Of a DNA stretch of 64,000 nt, positions 34,927 to 43,861 are shown piece after piece (position 1 is the first letter of the stretch; each line of letters opens with the position of its first letter). The translations under genes and the position numbers were made by a program. The stretch lies in assembly GCF_001712795.1 (NCBI RefSeq), contig NZ_KV757652.1, positions 21,426 through 85,425 of the forward strand, given 5' to 3'. Origin of the DNA: Nostoc sp. KVJ20 (lineage in GTDB: Bacteria; Cyanobacteriota; Cyanobacteriia; Cyanobacteriales; Nostocaceae). Below the pieces are notes generated by a model. That model saw nothing but the letters and a program-made list of their open reading frames with translations. It was not told where the DNA came from and did not search any database.

Positions 34927-36336
34927 TCAGCGACCGATTTCGACATCTTCGAGGATGCCGAGTGCGTCAGGGACGAGGACAGCTGCGGAGTAGTAGGCTG
35001 TAACAAGGTAGGAGATAATAGCCTTTTCGCTGATGCCCATGAATCGGACGGACAAGCTGGGTTGGTATTCATCGGGGATACCAGTTTGGTGTAGGCCAAT
35101 CACGCCCTGATCTTTCTCACCAGTGCGGAGTATAAGGATAGAACTGGTCTGATTCTTGGTAATCGGAATCTTGTTACAGGGAAAAATCGGTACATTGCGC
35201 CACGTGATTATCTTGCTCCCATCCATATCGATGGTGTCTGGATAGATACCTTGACGGTTGCACTGGCGACCGAAGGCTGCAATGGTGCGGGGATGAGCCA
35301 GGAAGAACCTCGACTTCCGCCGACGAGTGACTAGTTCATCAAGGTCATCGGGAGTTGGGGGGCCGCTACGGGTGTAGATGCGCTGTTTGAGGTCGGCGTT
35401 GTGTAACAATCCAAACTCGCGGTTGTTGATCAACTCGTATTCTTGACGTTCCCGCAATGCCTCAATCGTCAACCGCAATTGTTCTTCCGTCTGGTTGTAT
35501 GGTTGATTGTACAGATCCGCAACACGAGTATTCACTCGCAACATAGTCTGAGCAATGCTTAACTGATATTCGCGGGGTGAGAGTTCGTAGTCAACAAATG
35601 TTCCTGGTAATGTCGTCTCTGTACTATGACTGGTTGACAACGCGATCGCAGCTTCCCCATACTTGTTTTGTGGAAGTTCTGCGCGAGTTCTAAACTGATC
35701 AACTTGGGCTTGCAACGCTTGCGACGACTGGTTGAGCAGTTCCCGAAATGCCTGTTGTGGTAGCACTAATAGGGTGCATCGGGTCACAGCTTTGACTGTG
35801 AACTTCCAATTGCTTTCTGAATCCACCAACACGCGATCGCCAAAATAATCACCGTCAGCTAGCGTATCCAACAAAGGCTGCTCGTCATACTTGCCAATAC
35901 CAATCTTGTTCGCTTTGCCATGTGCGAGCAAAAAAAGCTGATTGGCTGGCTGACCTGACTGGACTATGATATCACCAGGTGCGAACTCCTGCTGAACAAA
36001 CCGACTTGCTAACGCCCTCAGCACCTCGATATCGTCAAATCCTCGCAGCAAGGGCAACTCACCAAGTTCCTGGGGAATCACCTGCACCTCGGCTCCAGTG
36101 TTGGAGAAACTCAATCGCCCATCACCTACTGTATAGGTCAACCGACGGTTCAGCCGATAAGTTCCACCCTTCGTCTGCACCCACGGCAACATCTTCAATA
36201 ACCACCGCGAGGAAATTTCCTGCGTCTGCGGTGCAGATTTGGTGGTGGTGGACAAATTACGCGCAGCATTTTTACTCAAACTCAGTTGAGGTTGTCCACT
36301 CTCAACATTTAAATTTGATTCAATAAAATCCGTCAT
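34927..36336 (-). CDS. Family 2B encapsulin shell protein with cNMP-binding-like domain (second copy)
   Basis: Shell protein of 469 residues. An N-terminal arm (to about 90) and HK97-like parts surround an inserted cyclic-nucleotide-binding-like domain (about 95-210: GFDDIEVLRALASRFVQQEF, PGDIIVQSGQPANQLFLLAHG, GDYFGDRVLVDSESNWKFTVKAV). The HK97 E-loop and P-domain follow (REYQLSIAQTMLRVNTRVADLYNQ..., PRTIAAFGRQCNR, SILILRTGEKDQGVIGLHQTG, ending GILEDVEIGR). The nucleotide pocket lacks the usual Arg. Family 2B shells enclose terpene cyclases. It is 285 bp downstream of the first shell gene and about two-thirds identical to it, so the two may co-assemble. Confidence 0.88.
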   Translation of the reverse strand: MTDFIESNLNVESGQPQLSLSKNAARNLSTTTKSAPQTQEISSRWLLKMLPWVQTKGGTYRLNRRLTYTVGDGRLSFSNTGAEVQVIPQELGELPLLRGFDDIEVLRALASRFVQQEFAPGDIIVQSGQPANQLFLLAHGKANKIGIGKYDEQPLLDTLADGDYFGDRVLVDSESNWKFTVKAVTRCTLLVLPQQAFRELLNQSSQALQAQVDQFRTRAELPQNKYGEAAIALSTSHSTETTLPGTFVDYELSPREYQLSIAQTMLRVNTRVADLYNQPYNQTEEQLRLTIEALRERQEYELINNREFGLLHNADLKQRIYTRSGPPTPDDLDELVTRRRKSRFFLAHPRTIAAFGRQCNRQGIYPDTIDMDGSKIITWRNVPIFPCNKIPITKNQTSSILILRTGEKDQGVIGLHQTGIPDEYQPSLSVRFMGISEKAIISYLVTAYYSAAVLVPDALGILEDVEIGR

Positions 36337-36621
36337 CAGCCGATCCTCTAGTTAACAATTTTGGATTTTAGATTTTAGATTTTAGATTTGTTCCACGTAG
36401 CTTGCTTGTTGCGGAGCGAGTATAAATCACAGACGTGTTGAAATTTTGAATTTTGAATCTTTCAATCCCTTCGGGTGAAGCTCCTAACGTCGCTAACGCT
36501 GCGCTAACAGCAGTCGCTCATGGGGGAAACCCCCATCGCCCTTGGCGTCTCCCCTTGGGAGAAGACCGCGCTGCTTCACCAAAATCCAAAATTTAAAATC
36601 TAAAATCTAAAATTCAATCCC
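36337..36621. repeat. Repeat-filled spacer between the two shell genes
   Basis: Flanked by inverted copies of an ATTTTAG tandem repeat (left 36360-36389, right about 36585-36615). The interior has palindromes GCGTTAGC and TGGGGGAAACCCCCA. Its ends could pair in the operon transcript. Confidence 0.7.
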
Positions 36622-38025
36622 TCAGCGCCCAATTTCAACATCTTCAAGGATGCCAAGTGCGTCAGGAGTGAGGACGGCTGCGGAGTAGTAGGCGGTGACG
36701 AGGTAGGAGATGATCGCCTTTTCGCTGATGCCCATAAATCGAACAGACAAACTGGGTTGGTATTCATCGGGGATACCAGTTTGATGTAAGCCGATTACTC
36801 CTTGTTTTTCTACACCAGTGCGGAGCAAAAGGATAGAACTAGTGCGGTTATTGGTGATGGGGATCTTGTTGGAAGGAAAGATGGGTACGCCGCGCCAAGA
36901 TGTGACCTGAACGCCGTTCACATCTACACTTTGTGGATAAAGACCAAGGCGGTTGGCCTCACGACCAAAGGCAGCGATCGTCCGGGGGTGAGCCAGGAAG
37001 AATCCCGGCTCCTTCCATACCGTCGCCAACAGTTCGTCCAAGTCATCGGGAGTAGGTGCGCCGCTACTGCTGTAGATCCGCTGTTTGAGGTCGGCGTTGT
37101 GCAGCAACCCGAATTCGCGGTTGTTGAGTAACTCGTGTTCTTGACGTTCCCGTAATGCCTCGATAGTCAGCCGCAGTTGTTCTTCTGTCTGGTTGTACGG
37201 TTCGTTGTACAGATCGGCTACCCGCGTACTGACTCGCAACACCGTTTGAGCAATGCTCAACTCATATTCTCTGGGTGTGAGTTCGTAATCGGCGAAGGTT
37301 CCGGGCAACTCAGCCTCTTGGGGATGATCGGCTGCCAGTTCAATGGCCGCTTCACCTTGGGCAGTTTGTGGCTGGTTCAGGCGGGTGCGGAACTGTTCAA
37401 CATGGGTTCCTAATTCCTCAGACTGAGCGATCGCCCTTTCAAACGCCGCTTGGGGTAGCGACAACACGATGGTTCTGGTAATCGCCTTGAGGGTGTACTG
37501 CCAAGTATCCTCGGACTGCACCACAGTTTCATCGCCGAAATGGTCGCCGTCGGCTAGCACATCGTACACAATCTGCTCGCCATACTTGCCAACACCAATT
37601 TTGTTGACCTTACCACGAGCAATCAGAATTATGCGATTGGCCGGCTGACCAATCGGGACGATCACCTCGTCTGGGGCGAACTCCTCCTGCACAAACTGGT
37701 TCGCCAACCCGGTCAACACCTCGACGTTGTTAAACCCTCGCAGCAAGGGCAACTCAGTAAGTTCCAGGGGAATCACCTGCACCGTTGCTCCGGTGTTGGT
37801 GAAACTCACCCGTCCATCACCCACGGAATAACTCAACCGACGGTTGACTCGATAAGCGCCACCTTTTGTCTGCACCCACGGTAACAACTTCAACAACCAC
37901 CTCGATGTAATTTCCTGAGTCTGCGGTGCAGATTTGGTCGTTGTCGCCAAATTACGCGCCGCTGCTGTACTCAAGGTTAACTGAGGCTGCTGATCTTCCA
38001 AATTGGGATCGTTAGAATACGTCAC
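36622..38025 (-). CDS. Family 2B encapsulin shell protein with cNMP-binding-like domain (first copy)
   Basis: Shell protein of 467 residues with the same layout as its neighbour: a disordered N-terminus (SNDPNLEDQQPQLTLSTAAARNLATTTK), an inserted cNMP-binding-like domain (GFNNVEVLTGLANQFVQEEF, PDEVIVPIGQPANRIILIARG, GDHFGDETVVQSEDTWQYTLKAI) and an HK97-type shell fold ending GILEDVEIGR. The start is GTG at 38025 with GGAGG eight bases upstream. The last 100 residues are almost identical between the two copies, while the cNMP-like domains differ most, which suggests the domain faces a different partner or ligand. It lies downstream of the geosmin synthase, the presumed cargo. Confidence 0.9.
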   Translation of the reverse strand: MTYSNDPNLEDQQPQLTLSTAAARNLATTTKSAPQTQEITSRWLLKLLPWVQTKGGAYRVNRRLSYSVGDGRVSFTNTGATVQVIPLELTELPLLRGFNNVEVLTGLANQFVQEEFAPDEVIVPIGQPANRIILIARGKVNKIGVGKYGEQIVYDVLADGDHFGDETVVQSEDTWQYTLKAITRTIVLSLPQAAFERAIAQSEELGTHVEQFRTRLNQPQTAQGEAAIELAADHPQEAELPGTFADYELTPREYELSIAQTVLRVSTRVADLYNEPYNQTEEQLRLTIEALRERQEHELLNNREFGLLHNADLKQRIYSSSGAPTPDDLDELLATVWKEPGFFLAHPRTIAAFGREANRLGLYPQSVDVNGVQVTSWRGVPIFPSNKIPITNNRTSSILLLRTGVEKQGVIGLHQTGIPDEYQPSLSVRFMGISEKAIISYLVTAYYSAAVLTPDALGILEDVEIGR

Positions 38026-38149
38026 AACTTAATCCTCCACTTTAATTAGTTACTAAAAAAAACCGATCTCATGCGATCGCATACTGAACCTGGAATTAAC
38101 TCACCGACAAAAAAATCACCTTAAATCCTCACCAAAAACTTGGGTCTGT

Positions 38150-38215
38150 TCGCGTTGGCGTAGCCTCTCGTAGAGAAGCGTCTCGTAGAGAAGCCCCGTC
38201 TTTTGAGGACGGCTT
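38150..38215. repeat. Tandem palindromic repeat of the GCGTCTCGTAGAGAAG family
   Basis: Two CTCGTAGAGAAGC units followed by a CCGTC/GACGG hairpin with a T-run on the plus strand. The T-run orientation means it would not terminate the minus-strand geosmin operon. The same core occurs at about 5325-5350. Confidence 0.65.
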
Positions 38216-38316
38216 TTTATCATCAGTGACACGACTTTGAATGAGTAATGAGTAATGAGTGGATGAGAAATGGGTATTTACTCATTACTTATTACTTGTT
38301 ACTTATTACTCCAGAA

Positions 38317-40569
38317 TCACCAACCCTTCTTTCTCGGTGAGTATGTCACCGATCCAATACGCCTAGCTGAAGTACCCAGCCCTCTAGGCCCGCTAAGTAG
38401 CCGCCCTGCTAAGGAATTACGCAATTCAAATTCCTTATAGCGGTCTACCGTTATATGCCACTTGAGAACGCCGCACATCCACTGCTCTAGTTTCTTGACG
38501 TATCCAAGCAGTTTCTCGCGGGTACTTGCATCCAGGTCGAAATCATCAAAAAGGGCTGGTAGTTCGGTGGCAACGATGTGTTGAAACTGGAGCGCCCTAG
38601 CGGTCATCAGATTATTGACAACCTCAACAGCCTGTGATTTACCGCAGTTGAGGAAATTCTGAACGACCAGCACGCAGTTATGGATTTCACCCTCGAATTC
38701 GATTTCTTTCTGATAGGAGAAGATATCGTTGGTAAAACAGGCGAAGTCGGCGGCGGAATTATCGAGCGATCGCATCGTTCGGGTGCGGTAAATCTCTTGC
38801 GGGATCTCGCTCCCCTGAGCTAGTCGCGACAGGCTCATGGTCAGATCCGAGCCAAAGGTCTTACGGCGCATCTCAATATAATCTATCGGGTCGGGAATCC
38901 GATTTTGGATCTGGTTGGCGAGTTCCCACACCCAGCTGTCAGTCATATCCTGAATCGCTCGGCGGAACTGAGTCCGCGCGTTTGCGGACATGGGACCAGC
39001 TGTACGAGACCAAATATCTGCCAAGCCGGCTTCCACTGGATTGGTCGGAACCTCGCTGGGGGTGGAGTCATCCAGAGGCATAAACGCTGACAGTCGGGCA
39101 TTGAACACTTTCGCACCAGCCATGTTGCGGTTATTCCCGTAGAGTGCCGGGAAGTAATCGTCGGCGTATGTTCCCCAAACAAGCCAGCACGCTGTCAAAT
39201 TCAGTTCGGGGCCAGATCCATTCGGATGGATTAACGCACCACAAAGGGCTACGTCAGCAACATCAAACTTGTGATCATCCCAGATGACGGCATCAGGAAT
39301 CCCAGGTAGTGATTCCAGCATCCCCATTTCACGCGCCCATTCCTTGGAATGCTTCCGCGCAGCATCCAGATGGGGATTCAAGCTTGTAGTAAAGGGCATG
39401 TAAAACTTCGGCAGTGTTACTGGCCCGACGGACTGGTATGGAACGTGAGTAAAGCTCTTGAACCTTCCCAAACCCAAGGCGGCGTATAGCGATTCAATCC
39501 GTGCAGCCGATGTGCCTAGCCCTGTGGGGCCTCCCAAAAGTGTAGATGTCGAAGAATTGTCTCCTCCCTTGTTCATGTAACGGCTCGATCGCATGTGCCA
39601 CTCGTGACCGCCCGATTGCCAGTCCTGGAGTCCTTTGATGTAAAGGAGAACGTTCATACGAGCCACTGGGTCTAGTCCGTACTCCTCAAAGAGGGGGGGC
39701 AACTCGGTGACGGCAGTGTTATCAAACTGGTATAACCGCGAGGTTAGCAGTTCGTTGGTAAGGTTAGCCGCCTCTTGGGTACTCACATTCAAGAACTGCT
39801 CCAAGACCAGCACGCAGTTGGCGTTCTCACCTTCATCTTCCACTTCTCTCTGGTAGGAGAATAGGTCATTGCGAAGATGCACTCCATCGGCAAATGTGTC
39901 TTTGAGGATACGCATTGGCCGAGTCGAGGCGATTTGGGCTGGAATCTCTATAAACACGGCATGTTCGACGAGATCCGCTGACCACGGAGCGCCACCAACT
40001 TTGCGGCGCATCTCGATGTATTCGATGGGGTTAGCAACCCGATCCTGGTTGATATTGGCGAGTTCCCACAGAGACTCTTCTAAGAGGTTCTTGGTACTCT
40101 CAAAGAATCGAAGTCGCCAGTCTACAGATTTAGTAAAGGCAGTGCGAGACCACAGATCAGCCAAGCCGCGCTCTACTGGGTTGGTCGGAACCGAAGGGGT
40201 ATCAGTGGGATGCACTGGCATAAACGCTGGCAATCGGTCAAGATACTCCTTTGCCCCAGCCATGTCTTGAGTGCGCTTATAGATTTCCAGAAAGTGATCG
40301 TCGAAGAAGAACACCCAAACATACCAGTCGGTTACTAGATCAAGCTCCGCTCCCGGCGCATCTGGATGGGTATAGGAGCAAAGCAAGGCGTAGTCGTGGG
40401 AGTCAAATGTATGTTCATCCCAGATAACCGAGCTTTGCGCTTCCTCTTCTGAGCCAAGTATCCCCATCTCGTAGGCCCACGCTTTGGAATGGACTCGTGC
40501 CGCTTCCAGATTTGGGTTCAGCCGTGCGGGCCAAGGCGTGTAAAATTCTGGCAGTTCAAAGGGTTGCAT
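38317..40569 (-). CDS. geoA: Germacradienol/geosmin synthase (bifunctional terpene cyclase)
   Basis: Two fused class I terpene synthase domains, 750 residues. The N-terminal domain turns farnesyl diphosphate into germacradienol: DDHFLE (90-95) and NDLFSYQRE (234-242). The C-terminal domain converts germacradienol to geosmin: ADDYFP (469-474) and NDIFSYQKE (614-622). Both domains contain NPVExGLADxWSRT and YIEMRRK. Each domain is followed by a Ser/Gly-rich segment with the same motif: GPTGLGTSAARI (347-358) and GPRGLGTSARRI (727-738). GGAGG lies about 14 bases before the ATG. It heads an apparent operon with two family 2B encapsulin genes, an arrangement reported for cyanobacterial geosmin loci (geoA with cnb genes), so it is probably housed in the shell. 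Confidence 0.95.
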   Translation of the reverse strand: MQPFELPEFYTPWPARLNPNLEAARVHSKAWAYEMGILGSEEEAQSSVIWDEHTFDSHDYALLCSYTHPDAPGAELDLVTDWYVWVFFFDDHFLEIYKRTQDMAGAKEYLDRLPAFMPVHPTDTPSVPTNPVERGLADLWSRTAFTKSVDWRLRFFESTKNLLEESLWELANINQDRVANPIEYIEMRRKVGGAPWSADLVEHAVFIEIPAQIASTRPMRILKDTFADGVHLRNDLFSYQREVEDEGENANCVLVLEQFLNVSTQEAANLTNELLTSRLYQFDNTAVTELPPLFEEYGLDPVARMNVLLYIKGLQDWQSGGHEWHMRSSRYMNKGGDNSSTSTLLGGPTGLGTSAARIESLYAALGLGRFKSFTHVPYQSVGPVTLPKFYMPFTTSLNPHLDAARKHSKEWAREMGMLESLPGIPDAVIWDDHKFDVADVALCGALIHPNGSGPELNLTACWLVWGTYADDYFPALYGNNRNMAGAKVFNARLSAFMPLDDSTPSEVPTNPVEAGLADIWSRTAGPMSANARTQFRRAIQDMTDSWVWELANQIQNRIPDPIDYIEMRRKTFGSDLTMSLSRLAQGSEIPQEIYRTRTMRSLDNSAADFACFTNDIFSYQKEIEFEGEIHNCVLVVQNFLNCGKSQAVEVVNNLMTARALQFQHIVATELPALFDDFDLDASTREKLLGYVKKLEQWMCGVLKWHITVDRYKEFELRNSLAGRLLSGPRGLGTSARRIGSVTYSPRKKGW

Positions 40570-40916
40570 GATCTGCGCTAAACCTCCTCTGGGGTCTTCT
40601 TGCTATCTTTGTTTCGTGGCTGATTTGAGTACCGTTGCAGTTCATGAATATCCTCGCCAATCGGATTAAGTCTCCACATTGGTTTGCTTGTGATGGCTTG
40701 TGTTAAGGCGAGAATACAAGATACTGCTAATTCAAATAACGAGCTATGTACGTTTTATTTGAAGTTCCCTACGCCAAAGATAAGGCATTTCAAAAAGCTG
40801 TTTAAGTCATTACTTGTTTCAATGCTGACAGATTAATTTTTAGTGATTTATTATGGTGTTCTCATAACTTTTCATAGTTTCAAAAAAAAAGCAATCCGTA
40901 GACGAAAGCACTTAAA

Positions 40917-41020
40917 CAGATAGTTAAATCAAAAATTGAAGGATAAGAAGACAGTTAAGACAGTTAAGCAGATAGTTAAATCAAAAATTGAAGAATAAAA
41001 AGACAGTTAAGACAGTTAAG
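40917..41020. repeat. 52-bp direct tandem repeat upstream of geoA
   Basis: Two nearly identical 52-bp units (40917-40968 and 40969-41020), each starting CAGATAGTTAAATCAAAAA and ending with two copies of GACAGTTAA. A partial third unit reaches about 41058. The distance to the geoA start is about 350 bp. Confidence 0.85.
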
Positions 41021-41128
41021 CAGATATTTAAAACATTTAAGACAGTTGTTAAAGAATAATTACTAATTATTAATCTTTTGCAAGTAATGTTGATTAACTG
41101 GTGTCAATTAACGAAACTCCATTGAAGA

Positions 41129-41495
41129 AGAATTCAGGAGTCAGAATTCAGGAGTCAGAATGGGCTAAACCTTAGCTATCCGCTAACAGGAGTCAAAATT
41201 CAGGAGCAGAGCCGGAGACGTTTCTGTTAGCTCCGGCCAGAATCTAATCAGTCGGGGATTCAGATCGGCGCAGGAATTGTTGCACCACTAAATCTACGAT
41301 TTGGTGGGGGTATTCAGACGCTCCTGACACTCGATAGCGCAGCGTTAGCGACGTAGAGCGTCTGACTCGCTATCTATCTATCTATCAGTGGAGGATTCAG
41401 ACGCGACGCTTGAATACTCACTAACGCTTCGCTATCCGCCACTCGTACAAAATTCATTCTGAATTCTGACTCCTGACTCCTGACTCCTGAATTCT
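41129..41495. repeat. Repeat block bounded by inverted CAGGAGT tandem repeats
   Basis: Left arm 41129-41161 (AATTCAGGAGTCAG units), right arm 41461-41495 (complement: CTGACTCCTGACTCC). The interior holds palindromes such as CCACTAAATC/GATTTGGTGG and GCGTTAGCG. No ORF. Confidence 0.65.
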
Positions 41496-41535
41496 GTTTC
41501 GATAAATAATGGGAAGAATTTATTATGCTAAAACT

Positions 41536-42510
41536 ATGCTTGAAGCTAAGGTCTTCGTCACTCGTCGTCTACCCATTGAATTAGAGAAACTGCGATCGCT
41601 CGTCACTGTGGAAGTTTGGCCAGAACGCCAACCCCCTCCCTACGAAATTTTACGAGAAAAAGTCCAAGAAATAGATGGATTGCTCTGTCTGCTGACTGAC
41701 CAAATTGATCGGCAACTGATCGAGTCTGGGAAACTCAAAGTCATCAGTCAAATGGCGGTGGGTTACGATAACATTGACATTGCCGCCGCTACGGCACGGC
41801 AAATTCCCGTTGGTCATACTCCTGGGGTGTTAACCGATGCTACCGCAGATTTTGCTTGGGCATTACTCATGGCAGCAGCACGGCGAGTAGTGGAGGCAGA
41901 TCGCTTTACTCGTGCAGGGTTGTGGCAGACTTGGGAACCAGACTTATTATTGGGGCCAAATGTTACGGGTGCTACTTTGGGGATTGTTGGTTTTGGGCGC
42001 ATTGGCCAAGCAATTGCTCGTCGTGCCAAAGGGTTTGAAATGAAGATTTTGTATACGAGTAGGCAGCGATGCAACCCAGAATTAGAACAATCTTTGGGTG
42101 TGGAGTTTGCTACGTTGGAACGCTTGCTGCAAGAGTCTGATTTTGTAACACTGCACACACCATCTACTGATGATACGTATCATCTTATTTGCGATCGCCA
42201 ATTTGAGTTGATGAAGCGATCGGCTATTTTGATTAATACAGCGCGGGGAACTATTGTAGATCCAGATTCTCTGTATCGTGCCCTTGCAAGTGGTCAAATT
42301 GCTGCTGCGGCTGTGGATGTCACCGAACCAGAACCGATTCCCAGCGATAGTCTGCTGTTAACTTTAGATAATCTAATTATTGCGCCTCATATTGGCAGTG
42401 CCAGTCTTCAAACGCGATCAAAAATGGCAACAATGGCGATCGCTAACTTAATTGCTGGACTGAGGGGCGATCATCTAGCTTATTGTGTTAACCCCGAAAT
42501 TTATCAATGA
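41536..42510 (+). CDS. D-2-hydroxyacid dehydrogenase (glyoxylate/hydroxypyruvate reductase type)
   Basis: NAD(P)-dependent dehydrogenase of 324 residues. Rossmann motif LGIVGFGRIGQAIARRA; catalytic Arg in NTARGTIVD, Glu in VDVTEPEPIP and His in APHIGSAS. The early MAVGYDNID is typical of GyaR/GRHPR-type enzymes, which reduce glyoxylate or hydroxypyruvate. An ATG at 41509 would add nine residues (MGRIYYAKT); neither start has a good ribosome site. The 3' end runs directly into a (GGCAGGG)n repeat right after the stop. Confidence 0.9.
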   Translation: MLEAKVFVTRRLPIELEKLRSLVTVEVWPERQPPPYEILREKVQEIDGLLCLLTDQIDRQLIESGKLKVISQMAVGYDNIDIAAATARQIPVGHTPGVLTDATADFAWALLMAAARRVVEADRFTRAGLWQTWEPDLLLGPNVTGATLGIVGFGRIGQAIARRAKGFEMKILYTSRQRCNPELEQSLGVEFATLERLLQESDFVTLHTPSTDDTYHLICDRQFELMKRSAILINTARGTIVDPDSLYRALASGQIAAAAVDVTEPEPIPSDSLLLTLDNLIIAPHIGSASLQTRSKMATMAIANLIAGLRGDHLAYCVNPEIYQ

Positions 42511-42511
42511 A

Positions 42512-42570
42512 GGCAGGGGGCAGGGGGCAGGAGGCAGGGGGCAGGGGGCAGGAGGCAGGAGGCAGGAAGA
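42512..42570. repeat. Short tandem repeat (GGCAGGG/GGCAGGA)n
   Basis: Eight heptamer copies start two bases after the stop codon of the dehydrogenase gene. Confidence 0.85.
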
Positions 42571-42723
42571 AGATTCTGATAAGTGTAGGTTGTTTATTTG
42601 GGCATGAGTGGGCACTCTCAAACAGAGTTCTAAATGTGGTTCAAATAACGAAATTTTGTTCTTGGGTGGGAAATCAGAAATGTGATGCCTCAATAGTGAG
42701 GTTTATGAGTCTAATCAATAAAT

Positions 42724-42750
42724 AATCGGTGCAGTCAACCTGCACCGATT
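42724..42750 (-). terminator. Intrinsic terminator of the PIN/TRAM gene
   Basis: Perfect 11-bp arms AATCGGTGCAG/CTGCACCGATT with a 5-nt loop, followed on the minus strand by ATTTATTGATT. Lies 34 bp after the stop codon. Confidence 0.7.
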
Positions 42751-42784
42751 ACCAAGTTTCATTTGAATTAAACATCCCATTGTT

Positions 42785-43861
42785 TCACGCCAATGCTGAA
42801 GCTTGGGGTTTGGCAAAAATCATTCTTCCTGCTGTAGTTTGCAAAGCACTTGTGACTACTACTCGCAGTTCACCACCCACATAATTGCTGCCTTCTTCAA
42901 CAACAACCATTGTGCCGTCGTCTAGATAGCCAATGCCTTGACTGGGTTCTTTGCCTTCCTTGAGAATTTTCAAATCCAGATTGTCGCCAGGTAAATAACT
43001 GGGACGGACGGCGTTCACTAAATCATTTACATTCAAAACAGGTACTTTCTGAACGCTGGCGACTTTAGACAAGTTGTAGTCGTTGGTTAGTAGCGTACCG
43101 CTGATTTCTTGGGCGAAGCGCACTAACTTCGCGTCTACTGTGGGAATATCTTCGTAGTCAACTGCATTAATCAGAATGCGATCGGGATAATCTTCCTTAA
43201 TGCGGTTGAGAATTTCTAGCCCCCGCCTTCCCCGCACTCGTTTTTGGTCTTTGCTAGCATCTGCTACTTGTTGGAGTTCTTGCAAGACAAACTGGGGTAC
43301 AAGAATTTGCCCTTCTAAAAACCCTGTTTCTAGTAAGGCTTCAATACGACCATCAATAATGCAGCTAGTGTCTAAAACTTTGGTATTTGCGGGTTTTAGT
43401 GTTCCTTCCACTACCATCGATTCGACGGTGTTGGGATTAATGAACCGCAATAAGCCTCGTCCGTGAGTATCTGCCAAATTCATGCCAGTGACGGAAAGTA
43501 TAATACTGCCGACAACTGCCACCAGTGGCTTAATAAATCCAAAATCTGCCGGGATGGGTAGCAAAAATAGTGGGGCTAGCATGAGGTTAGCTAGCAATAG
43601 CCCAATCACTAAGCCGATCGCACGAGTTAAGATCACTTCTAGAGGCATTTCCTTGACTTGTGATTCTAGGCGACGATATGTCGTCTGGAAACTCAGCCCG
43701 ATCGCACCACCAATAATGGCGGCAAAGACGGCAACAACTAAGCGTAAAGCTTCTAGATTCGTTACTTGATCTAGCGCCCCATTGGGTAGTAGTTCAATGC
43801 TGTAGAACCCTATTCCCGACGCTGCTAGGATAAATGAGAAAATGATAATTGCGTCAAGCAT
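42785..43861 (-). CDS. PIN/TRAM domain membrane protein (YacL-like)
   Basis: Protein of 358 residues: four N-terminal transmembrane helices (to about 135), a PIN nuclease domain (about 160-280: VLDTSCIIDGRIEALLETGFL, RGRRGLEILNRI, DAKLVRFA, LLTNDYNLSKVA) and a C-terminal TRAM domain (GIGYLDDGTMVVVEEGSNYVGGELRVVVTSALQT). PIN acidic residues are present. Homologues are membrane-linked nucleases presumed to act on RNA; a cellular target is not established. Confidence 0.9.
   Translation of the reverse strand: MLDAIIIFSFILAASGIGFYSIELLPNGALDQVTNLEALRLVVAVFAAIIGGAIGLSFQTTYRRLESQVKEMPLEVILTRAIGLVIGLLLANLMLAPLFLLPIPADFGFIKPLVAVVGSIILSVTGMNLADTHGRGLLRFINPNTVESMVVEGTLKPANTKVLDTSCIIDGRIEALLETGFLEGQILVPQFVLQELQQVADASKDQKRVRGRRGLEILNRIKEDYPDRILINAVDYEDIPTVDAKLVRFAQEISGTLLTNDYNLSKVASVQKVPVLNVNDLVNAVRPSYLPGDNLDLKILKEGKEPSQGIGYLDDGTMVVVEEGSNYVGGELRVVVTSALQTTAGRMIFAKPQASALA

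Larger units (their letters stand above)
40570..41508. other. Upstream region of the geosmin operon
   Basis: Non-coding, AT-rich. It contains the 52-bp tandem repeat (40917-41020) and, further right, a 365-bp repeat block bounded by inverted CAGGAGT tandem repeats (41129-41495). The geoA promoter must lie here, but I see no clear consensus promoter. Confidence 0.5.

Noticed and set aside
38190..38215. CCGTC/GACGG hairpin with T-run considered as terminator of geoA
   Set aside because: The T-run is on the plus strand, opposite to the geosmin operon, and the hairpin lies within a dispersed repeat.
40910..41060. 52-bp repeats considered as a CRISPR array
   Set aside because: Units are directly contiguous with no unique spacers and there are no cas genes.
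42507..42725. 72-codon ORFs on both strands after the dehydrogenase gene
   Set aside because: The sequence is mainly a GGCAGGG tandem repeat, which reads open in several frames.
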